Shown: piece after piece, positions 10,917 through 22,444 of the stretch | Position numbering within the stretch: position 1 is the first letter of the stretch | Layout of the letters: every line of letters starts with the position of its first letter | Assembly (NCBI GenBank): GCA_017607445.1 | Contig: JAEVHH010000002.1 | Span: forward strand, 1,178,001-1,242,000 | Direction of reading: 5' to 3' | DNA: 64,000 bases | Origin: Histoplasma ohiense | Lineage: Eukaryota > Ascomycota > Eurotiomycetes > Onygenales > Ajellomycetaceae | The notes under the pieces: model-generated | The model's input: the letters and a program-made list of their open reading frames with translations, nothing else | What the model was told of the DNA's origin: nothing | Databases searched by the model: none | Made by a program: the position numbers and the translations under genes

Positions 10917-13159
10917 CTAACCAACGATCCACTGACAGAAACAATCATCATCATCGTCCGGAGCACTCAAGGTGCTGTTACCATCACTCCGCGAACTGGA
11001 TAGTGTTGTTTCGGCTTCGTCAACAGGAACTCGAGACCCAAGTGGGCCTGATATAGTTCCATCATCCATCACCTGCATCTGCTCGCAGTATGGAGGAGTT
11101 CCATCAGTGGAAGACCTTATTTCTTCCAATTTGATCATGCGAGGGTACTCCATTGGTAGGCCACCAGGTGCCGCTAAAGAAGTTGTTCGAAGCCCGCGAA
11201 GGTCTAGAGAGGGGAGTGTAGTTGTGGATGTGAGTGTTGTGGAAGTCTTAGTTGGCGTATATTGACCCGAGCCCGTTGTTGTCGTAGGCTCGGAGAGTTG
11301 CTGGTTGACATAGATGAAAAGTTCCAAATAAGTACTATTCCACCAGCAAAAATAAGGCCGATCACCTGGTTTTGACGCCATGGGTGCTGTAGTTCCCGCA
11401 CGTCGACGGAGCTGGACCCCATCAACTGGTTGTCCTGAAAGAACGTGAGGGAAGTCATCGGAATGAATTATCACAAGTTTATCAAACGGCGTGAAAAAGA
11501 ATAAGGCTGGACCCAAATCTGGTTGGGTTTTATCGAGCATCAGTTTGAGGTCGAAAGTCGTGACTTCTAGTGCTGGAGCTTGGGCACCATATATAAAATT
11601 CCCATTCCGCTTGTAAGATTGGAGTTCGATGCTTTTTGATCCGTCGTCTTCCTCGGAGAGCGAGCAAGAAAATGAACCTTTGTTCATGCACTGCCATGAC
11701 TTCACAAGATCATCGTCATTGACGCAGCTATTTGATGATCCATGTAGCGAAGCTGCAGGGATCTGGAAATCACCAGTAGGGATTGGGAGAAGGGAAGGCG
11801 TAGTCGTTAACTGTGCTGCATCCAACATAGTGGTGGCCGTTACCGTTACAAAAACGGAAGTAGGACTAGAAAATATTAACAGAGGAGACAAAAAAAGAGT
11901 GGAGGACAGGGTGGAAAAATAGTCGTCTCATACCGTCCACCACTTAATGCAGAACTAGCACTTGCTCCACCTGCTTTCTCCCCTCGCTTGTTTCCAACTA
12001 CACCTCCAACAACACCGCCAATTACTGCTCCAATCAAAACGACAATAGCAATGAGGATAATAGTCCATATTTGGAGACCACAGCACACCCTAGTTTTGCC
12101 TTTTTCGACCAGTTTTTCCTTGATACTACCGCTTGGGTCATCCGCTTGAGGTTCACCAGCGGGAGCATTTTGTCGGCCAGCCCCATTTTCATCCAATAGG
12201 GTTCGGGATGATACTCCTGATTCTGGGGATACCGGGACACCAGCTAACGTCACCGGCGGAGGCGGGGTGACAAATTCGTGGGTTCCAAATTTTTGGGGTG
12301 TCCCATCTGGATATCTCGTATAAGGCGGCAGTTGTTCAGTATGGCCATCTACCCCGACAATATCTCCAACTTCATTGGCGCCAACATTTCCCCGGGACCG
12401 GAATGCCTGTTCGCGGCCAGGGAAACCAACTGGGATAGGAGAGTGCACTTCCACGTCTTCCTCCTCTGGGACAGTATTCTGCGGATACATGGCGTACGGA
12501 TGCTGGGGCGGCATTGGCTCAACCTGACTCCGTTCTACAGGTCGAACAGTCGAAGTGGATGAGTTAGATGATGACCGACCCAAACCGGTAGCTTGAGGGT
12601 ACATAGCGTATGGATGTGTAGGTCTGGTCTGGCCAGTATACGGGCTTAGGGCTCTAGGCATTGAGAAACGAGAGGAAACACTAATGCTTCGATGTGCCAC
12701 GGATGGAGGAGGATGGGTCGTCGAAGAGGCGGAGGACGAGTGACGAGTAATAGACGAGGAAACGGCATTTTGGGTGACAACAGGAGCATGATTTGCAGCG
12801 GCTTGTTCACGCTCAGATATCGGTTCCGGTTCTGGAGAGCCCGATCGTTGCGACATTTGCGACTGGAATGAAGCAACCGAGTCTCGAAAGGGGCTTAGGT
12901 ATGAGGACAGACCATTCTCGTCATCCAATGTGGTAGACGAGTTCGATGAAAAGTGGTCGGATTGACCAGAGTGGCCTAGAGGAGAATCAACAGAATCCAA
13001 TGGCTCGAGAGAAAAGGCATCACTGAAGACGTCCGTAATGAAAGACTGTTCAGGGGAATGATGGCCAGCAGACAGGGGAGATTGCGGGCGATGAGATTGA
13101 GTAGAACGAGAGTGCTCGTGAATTTCTTCTGGTGACGGTGATAGGGCACGCTCAGACAT
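10917..13159 (-). CDS. Single-pass membrane glycoprotein, fungal DUF7820-like
   Basis: Predicted 724 aa from exons 13159-11934 and 11865-10917 (phase 2; donor GTATGA, acceptor TTCTAG). The first 350 residues are low complexity, rich in Ser, Pro and Gln, with two copies of HPYAMYPQ near residues 180 and 217. A strong membrane segment (TIILIAIVVLIGAVIGG) lies near 357-375, followed by small-residue GGVVGG repeats and a basic stop-transfer patch NKRGEK. The C-terminal half has scattered Cys residues and Thr/Ser-rich stretches suited to O-glycosylation outside the cell. The first part is therefore probably cytosolic and the second lumenal or extracellular. Fungal proteins of this plan are grouped as DUF7820 or loosely 'glycoprotein X'; that name is from memory. 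Function is unknown. Confidence 0.68.
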
Positions 13160-14056
13160 GGTGCACTGCCCACTTGGGGGAGCGGTCCCCTCCTGTCAAG
13201 CACAACAAACACCCCAAAACCCACTCCCAGGGGACAAACAAACGGAGAGAGAGACTGTCGAGCAGCAGTATAAGAAACGGTATAGGACGTAAACGATGGA
13301 AGGAGAGGAGAACCGAAGTCAACAGCGATGGACGGATGAGACAGAACGAGGGAGGGTGTTGGGTGGATGGGGTGGAGTCAAGTCAGCGTCGGGGGTTGGC
13401 TGTAAGAAGCCTTCGGTCGACGAGACGAGGGAAGGGGATGGGGCCACCGACCACAACTTTGCTGGGGCCCCAAGAGTCTGAGCAACGGCCACACAAACAA
13501 ACATCAAGTACGAGTGCTTCCAGGTATTTGCAACTTTTTCTCCAGTTCTTCTTTTGGGTTGCTGTATTGTTGACTATTATCTACTGGAGTTAATTACTGT
13601 GCATTATCTGTCGCCAAATATAACATTTCTGCGCATGGTGGATTAAGAATAATTGTACTGTACATTTCCAAATTACTAGCATTGTGCTGATGGTTATGCT
13701 TGGCCCAGTGGTGTTTTGGCCCTGGGTTTGGCGTCTTCAGCCGAATTTCCACCATACAGAGTAGATATTTTATTATTATTAGTTAGGCTCTGTGCACCAT
13801 ACAACCATAGACCGTAACCTTGAGCAAAAAGGGTCAGTATTCCTGGTGTCCCTAAGCGGAGGAGTAAGATTTCATGGGCTCTTGGACGATTCAGGACGGG
13901 GAAACATGCTGAGTGAGTGTATTACTCATTGACCTGCCAAACAGGCGATTTCACCCAGTTGATGCGGGTGTTATCTATCACCACAACAAGGTCCACAGCC
14001 ACCTGTTGTTCCTCTCTCTCCGCCAATCCTTTTTACTTTCTTATTTTTTTTTTTTT

Positions 14057-14092
<36 letters not shown>

Positions 14093-17000
14093 GCTCACGC
14101 TGAAGCAGTGAGCACCAGAGCAGGGCTTTTGCTCTGGCCGCGCTAGCCCTCCCTTGTCAAAACGGTATCATTACACCTCCAAGTCGGCTAACTGGTTCAT
14201 TGCTCTCTTGGGCTGTTACATAGCTAACCAGCACAAGGAACAAACTAACTGGTTGAAATTATCAGAAGTGATCCATCTCCATTTTTACTCATCATTATCA
14301 TGAGAAATAATAGGTGACAGTCGTTTCGGCATATGGGAAGTTGCGCTGATGGGGCCATTGACAAGAAAGTCGCTTGGGAAGGCTTCTCTCCCTGTTTGCC
14401 TACATGGATATCTTTGATACAAACAGCCCAACCGGATTACCCACCAGGGTTTTCTTGCTCTCGAAATCCTCCTAGGCTTGCCACTAAATTGTCCACAGTT
14501 TGGCATCCGAGTCCAAGGATGACAAGCCTACCTCCGTGGGTCCCTCTTGGCCTATCCCCGCTCTTCCCTCGCCGGTGTCGAGCTGAATCCCCCAGGGTTT
14601 CCAATTGTGTCGTCCAATCCCATTCCTGACTACGGAGAACTCTTCTCCTTCAAACAGGCTAAGGGTAGGGGAGCCAAGGGGGAAAAAAGTGTCATTCCAA
14701 CGAAACAGCGAATCACGAGGCCGAACAAGAAACACCCCACAATCCACTTTTTCCTAGGAAGTCGACAGTTTCTCCGAGACTCCATCTGTTTGGCGCCAGC
14801 AAATTACAATGTTCTTCGCTCTCTTCCACAACGTTGGCTAGTTTCCATCAACAATTCCAGTTTCCCAGAAGGCGATTTCACTTTGGTTCCTTGGCGAAGC
14901 CTTAAGAGCATCCATCACAAGGGGGCCATGCACGGAGCATTAGTTATGAAATGCTTTTTCAGACGTGGAAAAAATATCCGATCAGACGCACCTTGGATCT
15001 ACGCCGTACGTCATTTGGCTTTTTTTCCCCCGTGTCCCAATAGAATTTTTGCAAAAAGGCTTTGAAAACAGATACCCGAAACAATATCAGCAACAAGCAG
15101 CCACCGGAAGCACCAGCTTACAAGCTTTCCAGTAGTCATCCGCTACACAGTGACAGCTCCCAAAGTGCCCTGTAGGAATCCATAGCCATTTTTGACCAAA
15201 AAAGAACAGAGATCTGTCTGCTGTGGAGATCGCTCATTCACGCTCCAGCTACTGCGGAGATGCTCAAAGAAGTCATTGTCGATCTTGCACCTTCTAGCCT
15301 TGCGGAGTGCATGATGTGTAGGCTAAAATTTCGGAAGACCCCTTAAATGTAACCTCCAGGCTGTCGGCTCTGACGATTTTGGGTTGGAATGTATGTTGTT
15401 GCTTCTAATTTAATTTGGATAATGGTTTATTTAGTTAATGCCGTTCCGAATCTTCACGATTTTATATCTACTCCACAGTAGCACAAAAGGAACCGTCGTT
15501 CGCATTTTGCATGTGTCCTACCGCGTCCCCAGGACAGGTAGCTAGCTACTCGTAACCAACGGCGACACCTTAACGAATTAGTAACCTTGACTTGGTTAAA
15601 GAAGTGTCTGCAACAAACAACAAACTCAAACTACTGCGGTCCATTGACAACCGCCATATTTGAATCAGGTGCTAACTAGGCCAAATGGGCACAATAAAAC
15701 AGTAAAAGCAACAACAAGAAGCTGCCATTTTTCTCCATGTTGATCAGTGTCAGTGATCGACAAGCTGCCAATTGTGAAAGATCTTTGCTTGCTTTCTTGC
15801 TTGCTTGCAAGGGCCTAGAGTTGGGAGTGCGCGTGTATGTCTACTATATAGTATATAGTTAAGGAGGAGGTTGTTCGCTGTGCAGACTGGTACTCAGCGC
15901 TGCGTACTACAATTACAAACGCATTATTTTCTTCTTGCTCTGTGCTACTACTGACAATGGCCGGTTGCTAGGCCGGTTGCTAGGGTTCATGTCTTGGTTC
16001 ACTTTTTACTTCAATGGATGGCATGCTCGGTCTTGTACCACCTCGAATGGGGATTCGGGGAAGGACTTGTAAGGCTGCATATTTAAGTGAATTTTTTTTT
16101 TTTCCCTTGTTTCACATGTATATAAACCCACGCTTGGAATCGCGGAGACTTGAACATCACCTGTTCATGGGAGGTTGTGCCGATGGACTTTTGAGGACGC
16201 ATGTTTAAGTTAGGACATTGATAAGGTCTCCATCCTTGGATAGGATGGATGTTACCATGAAACACCCCCCGCCCCGCCGCCCCGCCCCCGTCTTCTCCCT
16301 TATCTTTATTTTCATAACCTTTGAGATGTGTTCTCCGTACTAGATACTATTCCCTGATTTGCATTTCTTCACAGCGATGTCAACAGAAACAAAGGGATTC
16401 AGCACAAAATAGGGGGAATGTTCATTAACTAACATTACGTGCTCGTGTCCTAGCGAGCCGCATGGGCGGCCACAGCTGTGTAGATGTGTGCAGGATGTGC
16501 AGGACGTATACTTGCGAGTACGAAATGTACCCATTCTCGTTTAGATATCCCGGACTCCATACAAATAGAGGCATGGAACTATTACTAGAAGGATTGAACT
16601 TGATGTTGTTAAAGGGCTGAAAATGCTGGCACGCTGCGGATTCATGTGTTCACCCACAACAAAAAGAATTCATGGTTTCAACGGGGGTTCAAAATGCCCC
16701 GGAGTCGGTTGTGATAATGGTCTGTCGGGCGAGGAATTTCAAATTTGATAGTCGACGAGAAGCAAGGGGAGGACCATTTACAGACCGGAGAGACGTTATT
16801 CTGGGTACGTACGAAAGGACCGCGCGAGAGCGTGTGAAACGGGGTATGGATAACCTCAGCTGTTTGTCGTGATCATCGATATCGTCAAGAAGCACCACCG
16901 GGAGGCGGAGGGGAGAGTAATCAACCGCCTCCATAATGCGGCGGAAAGAAGTCGACATTGATTATCTAGCGCAGTCAGGGAGAACAATGCAGGTTGATTT

Positions 17001-17118
17001 GAAAATCGGCTTCTAATGACGGAATGATGAGAACAAGAGGGGATCAATCGGTGGCGTGCGTCATTGCGCATGCTCGCATGTATATAGCCGTGCACTGCGT
17101 TGGTCTTGATCATAAATA
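13160..17118. other. 4-kb gene-poor region with a 32-T run
   Basis: No supported gene. A 32-base T run lies at 14060-14091. Open frames over 14285-15065 occur on both strands, but the longest one (14547-15065) starts at TTG, lacks an ATG until late and shows no family motif. A tandem CCGGTTGCTAGG pair lies near 15961-15985. The region ends at the 3' side of the 380-aa gene, and its left part must include the promoter of the membrane glycoprotein gene. Confidence 0.45.
14060..14091. repeat. Poly(T) tract, 32 bases
   Basis: Uninterrupted run of T preceded by a second shorter T run. It has no coding context and could be a retroposon tail remnant or a simple slippage tract. Confidence 0.85.
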
Positions 17119-18341
17119 TCACCCCTTTCGTCTCAGATTAAGGATTTTTGAGAGCTGAACCTCCCCCTTCTGCCCCCAGCCTCCAACACCGTGCTGAATA
17201 TCTGGGCGAACGTCCACATACCATGACCAAGCTCGTCGATCTATTTCGTTTTTGCTGAGCACGGATGCCCATGATTGGCAGAGGAGATCAATCGCGCCAA
17301 GTAAAAGGGCAAGGCTTTTCTCCTTTTCAGACACAGAATCTGAAGAGGCCTTCTTCGTTTTCCCTTTCCCGATGTTGGACTCGGTTGGCTTCTGTAACGT
17401 AAATGATTTTAATAAATATTCGCGGGCTGCCTCTGGTCTATGGATTGGGAGCACTGGGTTGGTCTGGCGTGGCCCCGGGCCGTTCGTGTTTGACCTCTTC
17501 ATAACTTCTGGATCTAAGCCCCACAGGGCAGGCTGTTCGTCTGACGATTTATGGCCAGCAATTTCACTGCTCTCCTTTGCCAGGTTCTCTACATTCGCAT
17601 CGAGCCCAGCAGCCCGATCCGACGGGGATTCCTCATGCCAGTTATATCCCCATCGCTTTAAAACGGGAATCTCTCTTCCAAGGACTTTCACGGTAGGCTG
17701 CCCCTGCGCCCATCCCTCATCTTCTGCGCTTTTGCCTTGCTCGATTCCAAGGCTAACAGCCTTTGATCGACTGTTGGCACTGACAACTGCTTGAGCCAGG
17801 CTTAGCCTGCTAGATAAAGGTTGTTCTGGCATAGTATATTTTAACAACATTACCGCAAACGCCAGGACAAGAGGTGCCCGATTTGTAACCAAGACAGCTG
17901 AAGAAATTTCGTCTGTGTTGGACGATAATGGGAGGGCCAGCGCCGACTCGAGCTGAGAGGGAGATGATGTTTCCGAGTTTACACTGGTCTTTTTGGTTTT
18001 CTTTACAGGAGGACCAGTACTGTCTGCCTGGTAAGCACGCTTCTTAGCAACCCTCCTGGCACCATTTAAGACTTGTTTTGCAACTTTTTCTTCACCCAAA
18101 ACGGAATGAAGAGATGCAAGATCTTTCTTCAGGATGTCCTCGGGGCTAAGTGTAAGGTGTCAGTTACCGTTTCAGCCCTGAGGAGTAGAATACATATGAA
18201 ACATATGTCTTATTTTCTTGCATACGTGAGTAAATTAGCGTTTTGGAGCTCTTTCGCCTTTGCAATTGCCAGAGCCAGGGGCAGTTTTGAATCTTGCGAA
18301 AGGAAGCGTAGCAACGCTTGGATTTGTGACGGAGTAGACAT
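17119..18341 (-). CDS. Conserved-looking hypothetical protein, 380 aa
   Basis: Exons 18341-18226 and 18145-17119, phase 2, with donor GTATGC and acceptor CTTAG. The start MSTPSQIQALLRFLSQDSK is helical. Residues about 1-70 look like a compact helical domain with repeated Leu and Lys and a segment LGEEKVAKQVLNGARRVAKKR that resembles helix-hairpin-helix or SAM-like folds. A charged nuclear-type stretch (PPVKKTKKT) follows. The C-terminal region has conserved-looking blocks VLGREIPVLKRWGYNWHEE and AWSWYVDVRPDIQHGVGGWG. I do not recognise the family; a nuclear, perhaps DNA-related role is only inference. It diverges from the U2SURP-like gene across a 300-bp shared promoter. Confidence 0.62.
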
Positions 18342-18641
18342 CTTCAACATTTATAGTACGGCCTTGGCTTCTAGTGAGACAAGATGTATCCCTTATGAGA
18401 AACTTTTGGCATTTGATTTATTTTGAGGTCTCTTTGATGCTTTCCTAATGGTTGAGCGATGTTGGCAATACTGGGATGGATTCGGTGCTTATTTAGCCCC
18501 ACAGGAGCAGCAACTCTAGCCGAGCCTTCGCTGAGCCTCAAAGCTCATCGCCAATTATCTCATGAAGAGCTTTGAGAGCTGAGCAGCAGACACCGCAAAC
18601 GTTCTGGCACCATAATTGGGTTGTCTAATCTCATTACGAAA
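18342..18641. promoter_or_regulatory. Short divergent promoter
   Basis: 300 bp separates the start codons of the 380-aa gene (-) and the U2SURP-like gene (+), so both promoters overlap here. No specific motif was assigned. Confidence 0.4.
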
Positions 18642-21152
18642 ATGCCGGAAGATTCAAAAGCGAAAGGATTTCTTGACCTATCGTCCAAACTGTCCGCCCC
18701 GGCGAAAAAATCCCTTTTCGAGCGCCAGAAAGCCGAAGCCGAAGCCAAACGCGCAAGGGAGAAAGCAGAGACTGAGGCAGTCTACGAGGATTTTGTGAAA
18801 TCATTCCAGAATGATGCTGATACACCTACGGGCCCTGGCGTCAGCGGCAGGGTGGGTTCATATGGCCGCGGAGGCGCTGTACATTCGGGGGCGCCTGTTG
18901 CCCCTTCAAAGAGGCATTTCACGTCGAGCACGATGAGATCTGCACCCGACAACCAAGGAGCCCCACACTCTTTTGGTTCGAGAAAACGACCGTTTGAGGT
19001 GATGCACTCATCTCATAAGGAGAGAGACTTAGGGCACGGTCCGTTCGGCTTCGAGAACTCCCCCCCGGCTCACGCGGACCCCGCAGCCGCATTTCAGGTT
19101 TCCGATGATGAGGATAAACTTGCGGACAAGAAAGAGGCGGAAAGGGCCGCAGCTAAGCCCACCCTCCATCTGTCGTCGCTGCCACCAGGAACATCTCCAG
19201 CAGTAATCAAGGCCCTTGTTTCCCATGCGCTCGTCGTGGACAATGTTAAAATTTTACCCGCAACTCCGCAAGGAACTGGAACCGGAGAACGACGGGTATG
19301 GTCTGCGATTGTCACCCTCGCAAAAGAAACAGCTGCAACTGAGATGGATACTGTTGTCAGCTCTTTACAGAACAAGTATCTTGGATGGGGCTACTATCTC
19401 TCGATCTCACGACATCTCTCTTCGGCTGCCGTTAATTCCACCATGCCAATTACGACTATATCAAATACCTCCACTTCCAAGCCATTCGGAGCACGACCAA
19501 TAACACAGGGCTCAGGAGGTAATTACGGTCGTGGTCCGCCTGGTGGTCATCGAGGAGGCTTTGCGCCTCCATCATCTTACGGACCAGGCTACGGTGGTAG
19601 GGGTGGATCTACCTTTCAAGTCGAGGTCAAACCTCCATCAGATCTGAAGCAACTCAAACTTATTCATAAGACCTTGGAGAATCTCTTAACATACGGCCCC
19701 GAATTTGAGGCGCTTCTCATGAGTCGACCCGAAGTCCAGAACAACGAAAAGTGGGCTTGGATATGGGATTCGAGGAGCCCGGGAGGTGTATGGTACAGGT
19801 GGAAGTTATGGGATATCTTGACGGGCGCACGAAAAACGAGGGGAAGACACCCACCTACCCCCACTTCTGTTTTCGAAAGCGGACCTGTTTGGTTGCCCCC
19901 CGAAAACCATTTACAATTTGAATATGTTACGAAAATAGAGGAGTTCATATCTGATGAAGACTACGATTCTTCAGAGGAGGATGACTCTGACAGAGAAGAT
20001 GAAAAGCGTCTCGACTCTGGAACCCAAGAACGCAATAGCGATGGGATAGGCCACTTGAACCCTCTTCAAAAAGCAAAACTCGCACATTTGCTTGCAAAAC
20101 TCCCTACTACCAATTCTAAGTTGCGAAGAGGTGATGTCGCTCGGATTACTTCCTTTGCAATCAGGCATGCTGGATGCGGTGCAGATGAAGTGGTGGAGAT
20201 GATCGTTGCTAATATTACCAATCCGCTGGCTTTTACTAATGCTAACCCAGAACGCCAACGACGGGAAACAGAACTTCGAGGTGGCAAACCTGACGATGGT
20301 GACGAGGCTAACCCTGCTGAGCATGACAGCCAAACGTCCCAGTCTTTAACGAAGAAATCGTCCAAAGAGACCCTGGATACTTCGGCTTCTAAGCTGGTAG
20401 GTTTATACCTGATCTCCGATATCCTATCATCATCGTCTACAAGTGGAGTCCGGCATGCCTGGAGATACCGACAACTATTCGAATCGTCCCTAAAAACACA
20501 TAAAATTTTCGAACATCTTGGCCGCCTGGAAAAGGAGCTCGGGTGGGGCAGACTGAAGATTGAAAAATGGAGGAGAAGTATTACCAGTCTTTTAAGTCTA
20601 TGGGAAGGCTGGTGTGTTTTCCCTCAATCAAGCCAAGAGCACTTTGTTCAGGTATTTGAAAAGCCGCCCCTTACAGAGAAAGAAAAATTAGAGGAGCAGA
20701 AGCGTGTTGAAGCAGAGAAAACGTCAGGTGTGTTTGGCAGCAAAGGAAAGAGTAGATGGAGAACGGTCGAAGATGATGCCAATGAAGTTGCTGTGGATAC
20801 GCACAACACGGAGGATGTTCTGGAGGGTGAGAAAATGGATATTGATGATGGCGATGATGGTGTTCCCATGCTAGATGATGAGGACATTGATGGTGAGCCT
20901 ATGGATGATGACATCGATGGCGTTCCGATGGAGGACAGCGATATGGAGGACGTGGAAACTAAGCAGGCCGAAGGGAATGACATGGACGAGAGTGAACGCC
21001 AAGGTGCCCGAGGTGTATCTTCCCACGGATCAGGCGATCAAACTGCGAGCGATGCACGTCAAACTAAGGAGGCTGAACATGACGCCCAACCGGTCCCAAG
21101 GCGTCGCCGGCCCAAAGCAGAGGATATGTTTGCGGATTCTGATTCCGACTAA
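18642..21152 (+). CDS. U2 snRNP-associated SURP/CID protein (SR140/U2SURP-like)
   Basis: Single exon, 836 aa, with ATG at 18642; the frame is open seven codons further up but without ATG. Domain order fits U2SURP: RRM-like region at about 172-265 (TLHLSSLPPGTSPAVIKAL ... WSAIVTLAKE), a Gly-rich linker with GGRGG/RGG-like runs, SURP module at about 336-393 (IHKTLENLLTYGPEFEALLM ... WYRWKLWDI), and CID domain at about 473-660 (ADEVVEMIVANITNP, LISDILSSSS, WRYRQLFESSL). The tail is very acidic, with repeated IDG-PM-DDD units near 737-773, and ends AEDMFADSDSD. Family members join U2 snRNP and pre-mRNA splicing in the nucleus. The CID may also read RNA polymerase II tails. Confidence 0.85.
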   Translation: MPEDSKAKGFLDLSSKLSAPAKKSLFERQKAEAEAKRAREKAETEAVYEDFVKSFQNDADTPTGPGVSGRVGSYGRGGAVHSGAPVAPSKRHFTSSTMRSAPDNQGAPHSFGSRKRPFEVMHSSHKERDLGHGPFGFENSPPAHADPAAAFQVSDDEDKLADKKEAERAAAKPTLHLSSLPPGTSPAVIKALVSHALVVDNVKILPATPQGTGTGERRVWSAIVTLAKETAATEMDTVVSSLQNKYLGWGYYLSISRHLSSAAVNSTMPITTISNTSTSKPFGARPITQGSGGNYGRGPPGGHRGGFAPPSSYGPGYGGRGGSTFQVEVKPPSDLKQLKLIHKTLENLLTYGPEFEALLMSRPEVQNNEKWAWIWDSRSPGGVWYRWKLWDILTGARKTRGRHPPTPTSVFESGPVWLPPENHLQFEYVTKIEEFISDEDYDSSEEDDSDREDEKRLDSGTQERNSDGIGHLNPLQKAKLAHLLAKLPTTNSKLRRGDVARITSFAIRHAGCGADEVVEMIVANITNPLAFTNANPERQRRETELRGGKPDDGDEANPAEHDSQTSQSLTKKSSKETLDTSASKLVGLYLISDILSSSSTSGVRHAWRYRQLFESSLKTHKIFEHLGRLEKELGWGRLKIEKWRRSITSLLSLWEGWCVFPQSSQEHFVQVFEKPPLTEKEKLEEQKRVEAEKTSGVFGSKGKSRWRTVEDDANEVAVDTHNTEDVLEGEKMDIDDGDDGVPMLDDEDIDGEPMDDDIDGVPMEDSDMEDVETKQAEGNDMDESERQGARGVSSHGSGDQTASDARQTKEAEHDAQPVPRRRRPKAEDMFADSDSD

Positions 21153-21589
21153 TGCCCATTATTGTTTGCCCATCTTGGCTACTTTTTCGTCAGTTTCTTG
21201 ATTGTTGCCTTGACAAATCATGTTGCAGTTCAGCCTTGATGTAATGATTAGTACTCGATGAATCTTACTTTCAGGCTGCCACACACCGGGTATCTCTGAT
21301 TTGTGATATAATACACCTGGACTTTGAGACGAGATATTTTATTTAATATACTATTTATCCTCCCGGAGAATCCGAAGGGACTGAGCATCCGAACTTGGCC
21401 ATATCTACGCTGTGCCCGCGTACCAAGATAGTGCCAAACTAACCCCTTTTTAGTCATGTTTGTTTTCGCTTGAATTCCCCCCCGCCACAGAAAACCCCAC
21501 CACAACTGCAATCTCAACTACCCATCATCGGCAGCGATTCAATCACATAGGTGTGATACAGAGGAGGTTTGCGATCAATCCTAGACAAG
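21153..21589. promoter_or_regulatory. Intergenic region before NTF2
   Basis: 437 bp holding the 3' UTR of the U2SURP-like gene and the NTF2 promoter. No further feature was recognised. Confidence 0.4.
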
Positions 21590-22444
21590 ATGGCGGGTGA
21601 GTATTTCCATAATTTACTCTTTGGTTCTGCTGGTTACATACGTTTCATTTTTCCCACTCCTTGTGATCTGCTTCCCCCTTATCAGCATTCATCCAATGCT
21701 TTTCTCCCAATTGGGATTGTCGGTAACATCATCACTAACACAAATTTCTTTACTTAGACTTTCAAGCTGTTGCTGGTATGCTTTACCCGTCTTCATATTT
21801 CCGCCTCTCGTTTATTGGATCAACTTGAGATATCTAACCTCCAATTCATCCAAGTAGAGCAGTTCGTCAAGTTTTATTATGATACTTTTGATGGCAAAGG
21901 ACCCACTGAGCCGAAAGGACGAGAGGCGCTCCGCGGGCTCTATGTATGTGGCGAACCTCAGAGCAAGACCTATGTAGCGGTGATAGCTAACAATGAAGAT
22001 ACTAGTATGATGAGTCGATGTTGACTTTCGAGACATCCTGTGTCAAAGGCACGAGCGCTATCATGGACCAGCTTCTGGTTAGCCCACAGAAATGACTAGA
22101 ACGGCTTCGTTTTTTCAAAGCCTGCTAATACTGGAGAAATAGGGTCTGCCATTTCAAAAAGTTGAACACGTTCAGTCGACAATCGATGCTCAGCCAACAG
22201 CAGAGGGTGGAGTTGTGGTCCTTGTGACAGGTGCTTTGATGGTGGGTTTGGAATCCCCCCCCCCTTTTTTTTTTTTTTTTACTTCTCTGCTGTCTCCTTG
22301 CTGATGAGGAAGTAATGTGCGAAATTATAGGTTGATGAAGAGCCAAAACCCATGAACTACTCGCAACTGTTCCATCTCCGTCCTGACGGAAGAGGAAGTT
22401 TTTACGTTTTCAATGATGTCTTCAGACTCGTCTATCCTCAATGA
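21590..22444 (+). CDS. NTF2: Nuclear transport factor 2
   Basis: Predicted 131 aa from six exons: 21590-21596, 21758-21775, 21858-21943, 22006-22077, 22143-22241 and 22331-22444. All phases close. The product starts MADFQAVAEQFVKFYYDTFD and contains the family blocks DESMLTFETS, GLPFQKVEHVQSTIDAQP and NYSQLFHLRPDG, ending in VFNDVFRLVYPQ. NTF2 is a small homodimer that carries RanGDP through nuclear pores. It is slightly longer than the usual 125 aa because of a GPTEPKGRE insertion after the first helix. The first two coding exons are only 7 and 18 nt, so gene finders may miss the true start. Intron 5 contains a C run followed by a long T run. Confidence 0.92.

Noticed and set aside
14547..15065. 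172-codon open frame on +
   Set aside because: Starts at TTG, has no early ATG, overlaps open frames on the other strand and has no domain or splice support.
17252..17794. 180-codon frame antisense to the 380-aa gene
   Set aside because: Fully inside a spliced gene with coherent phase; no motif of its own.
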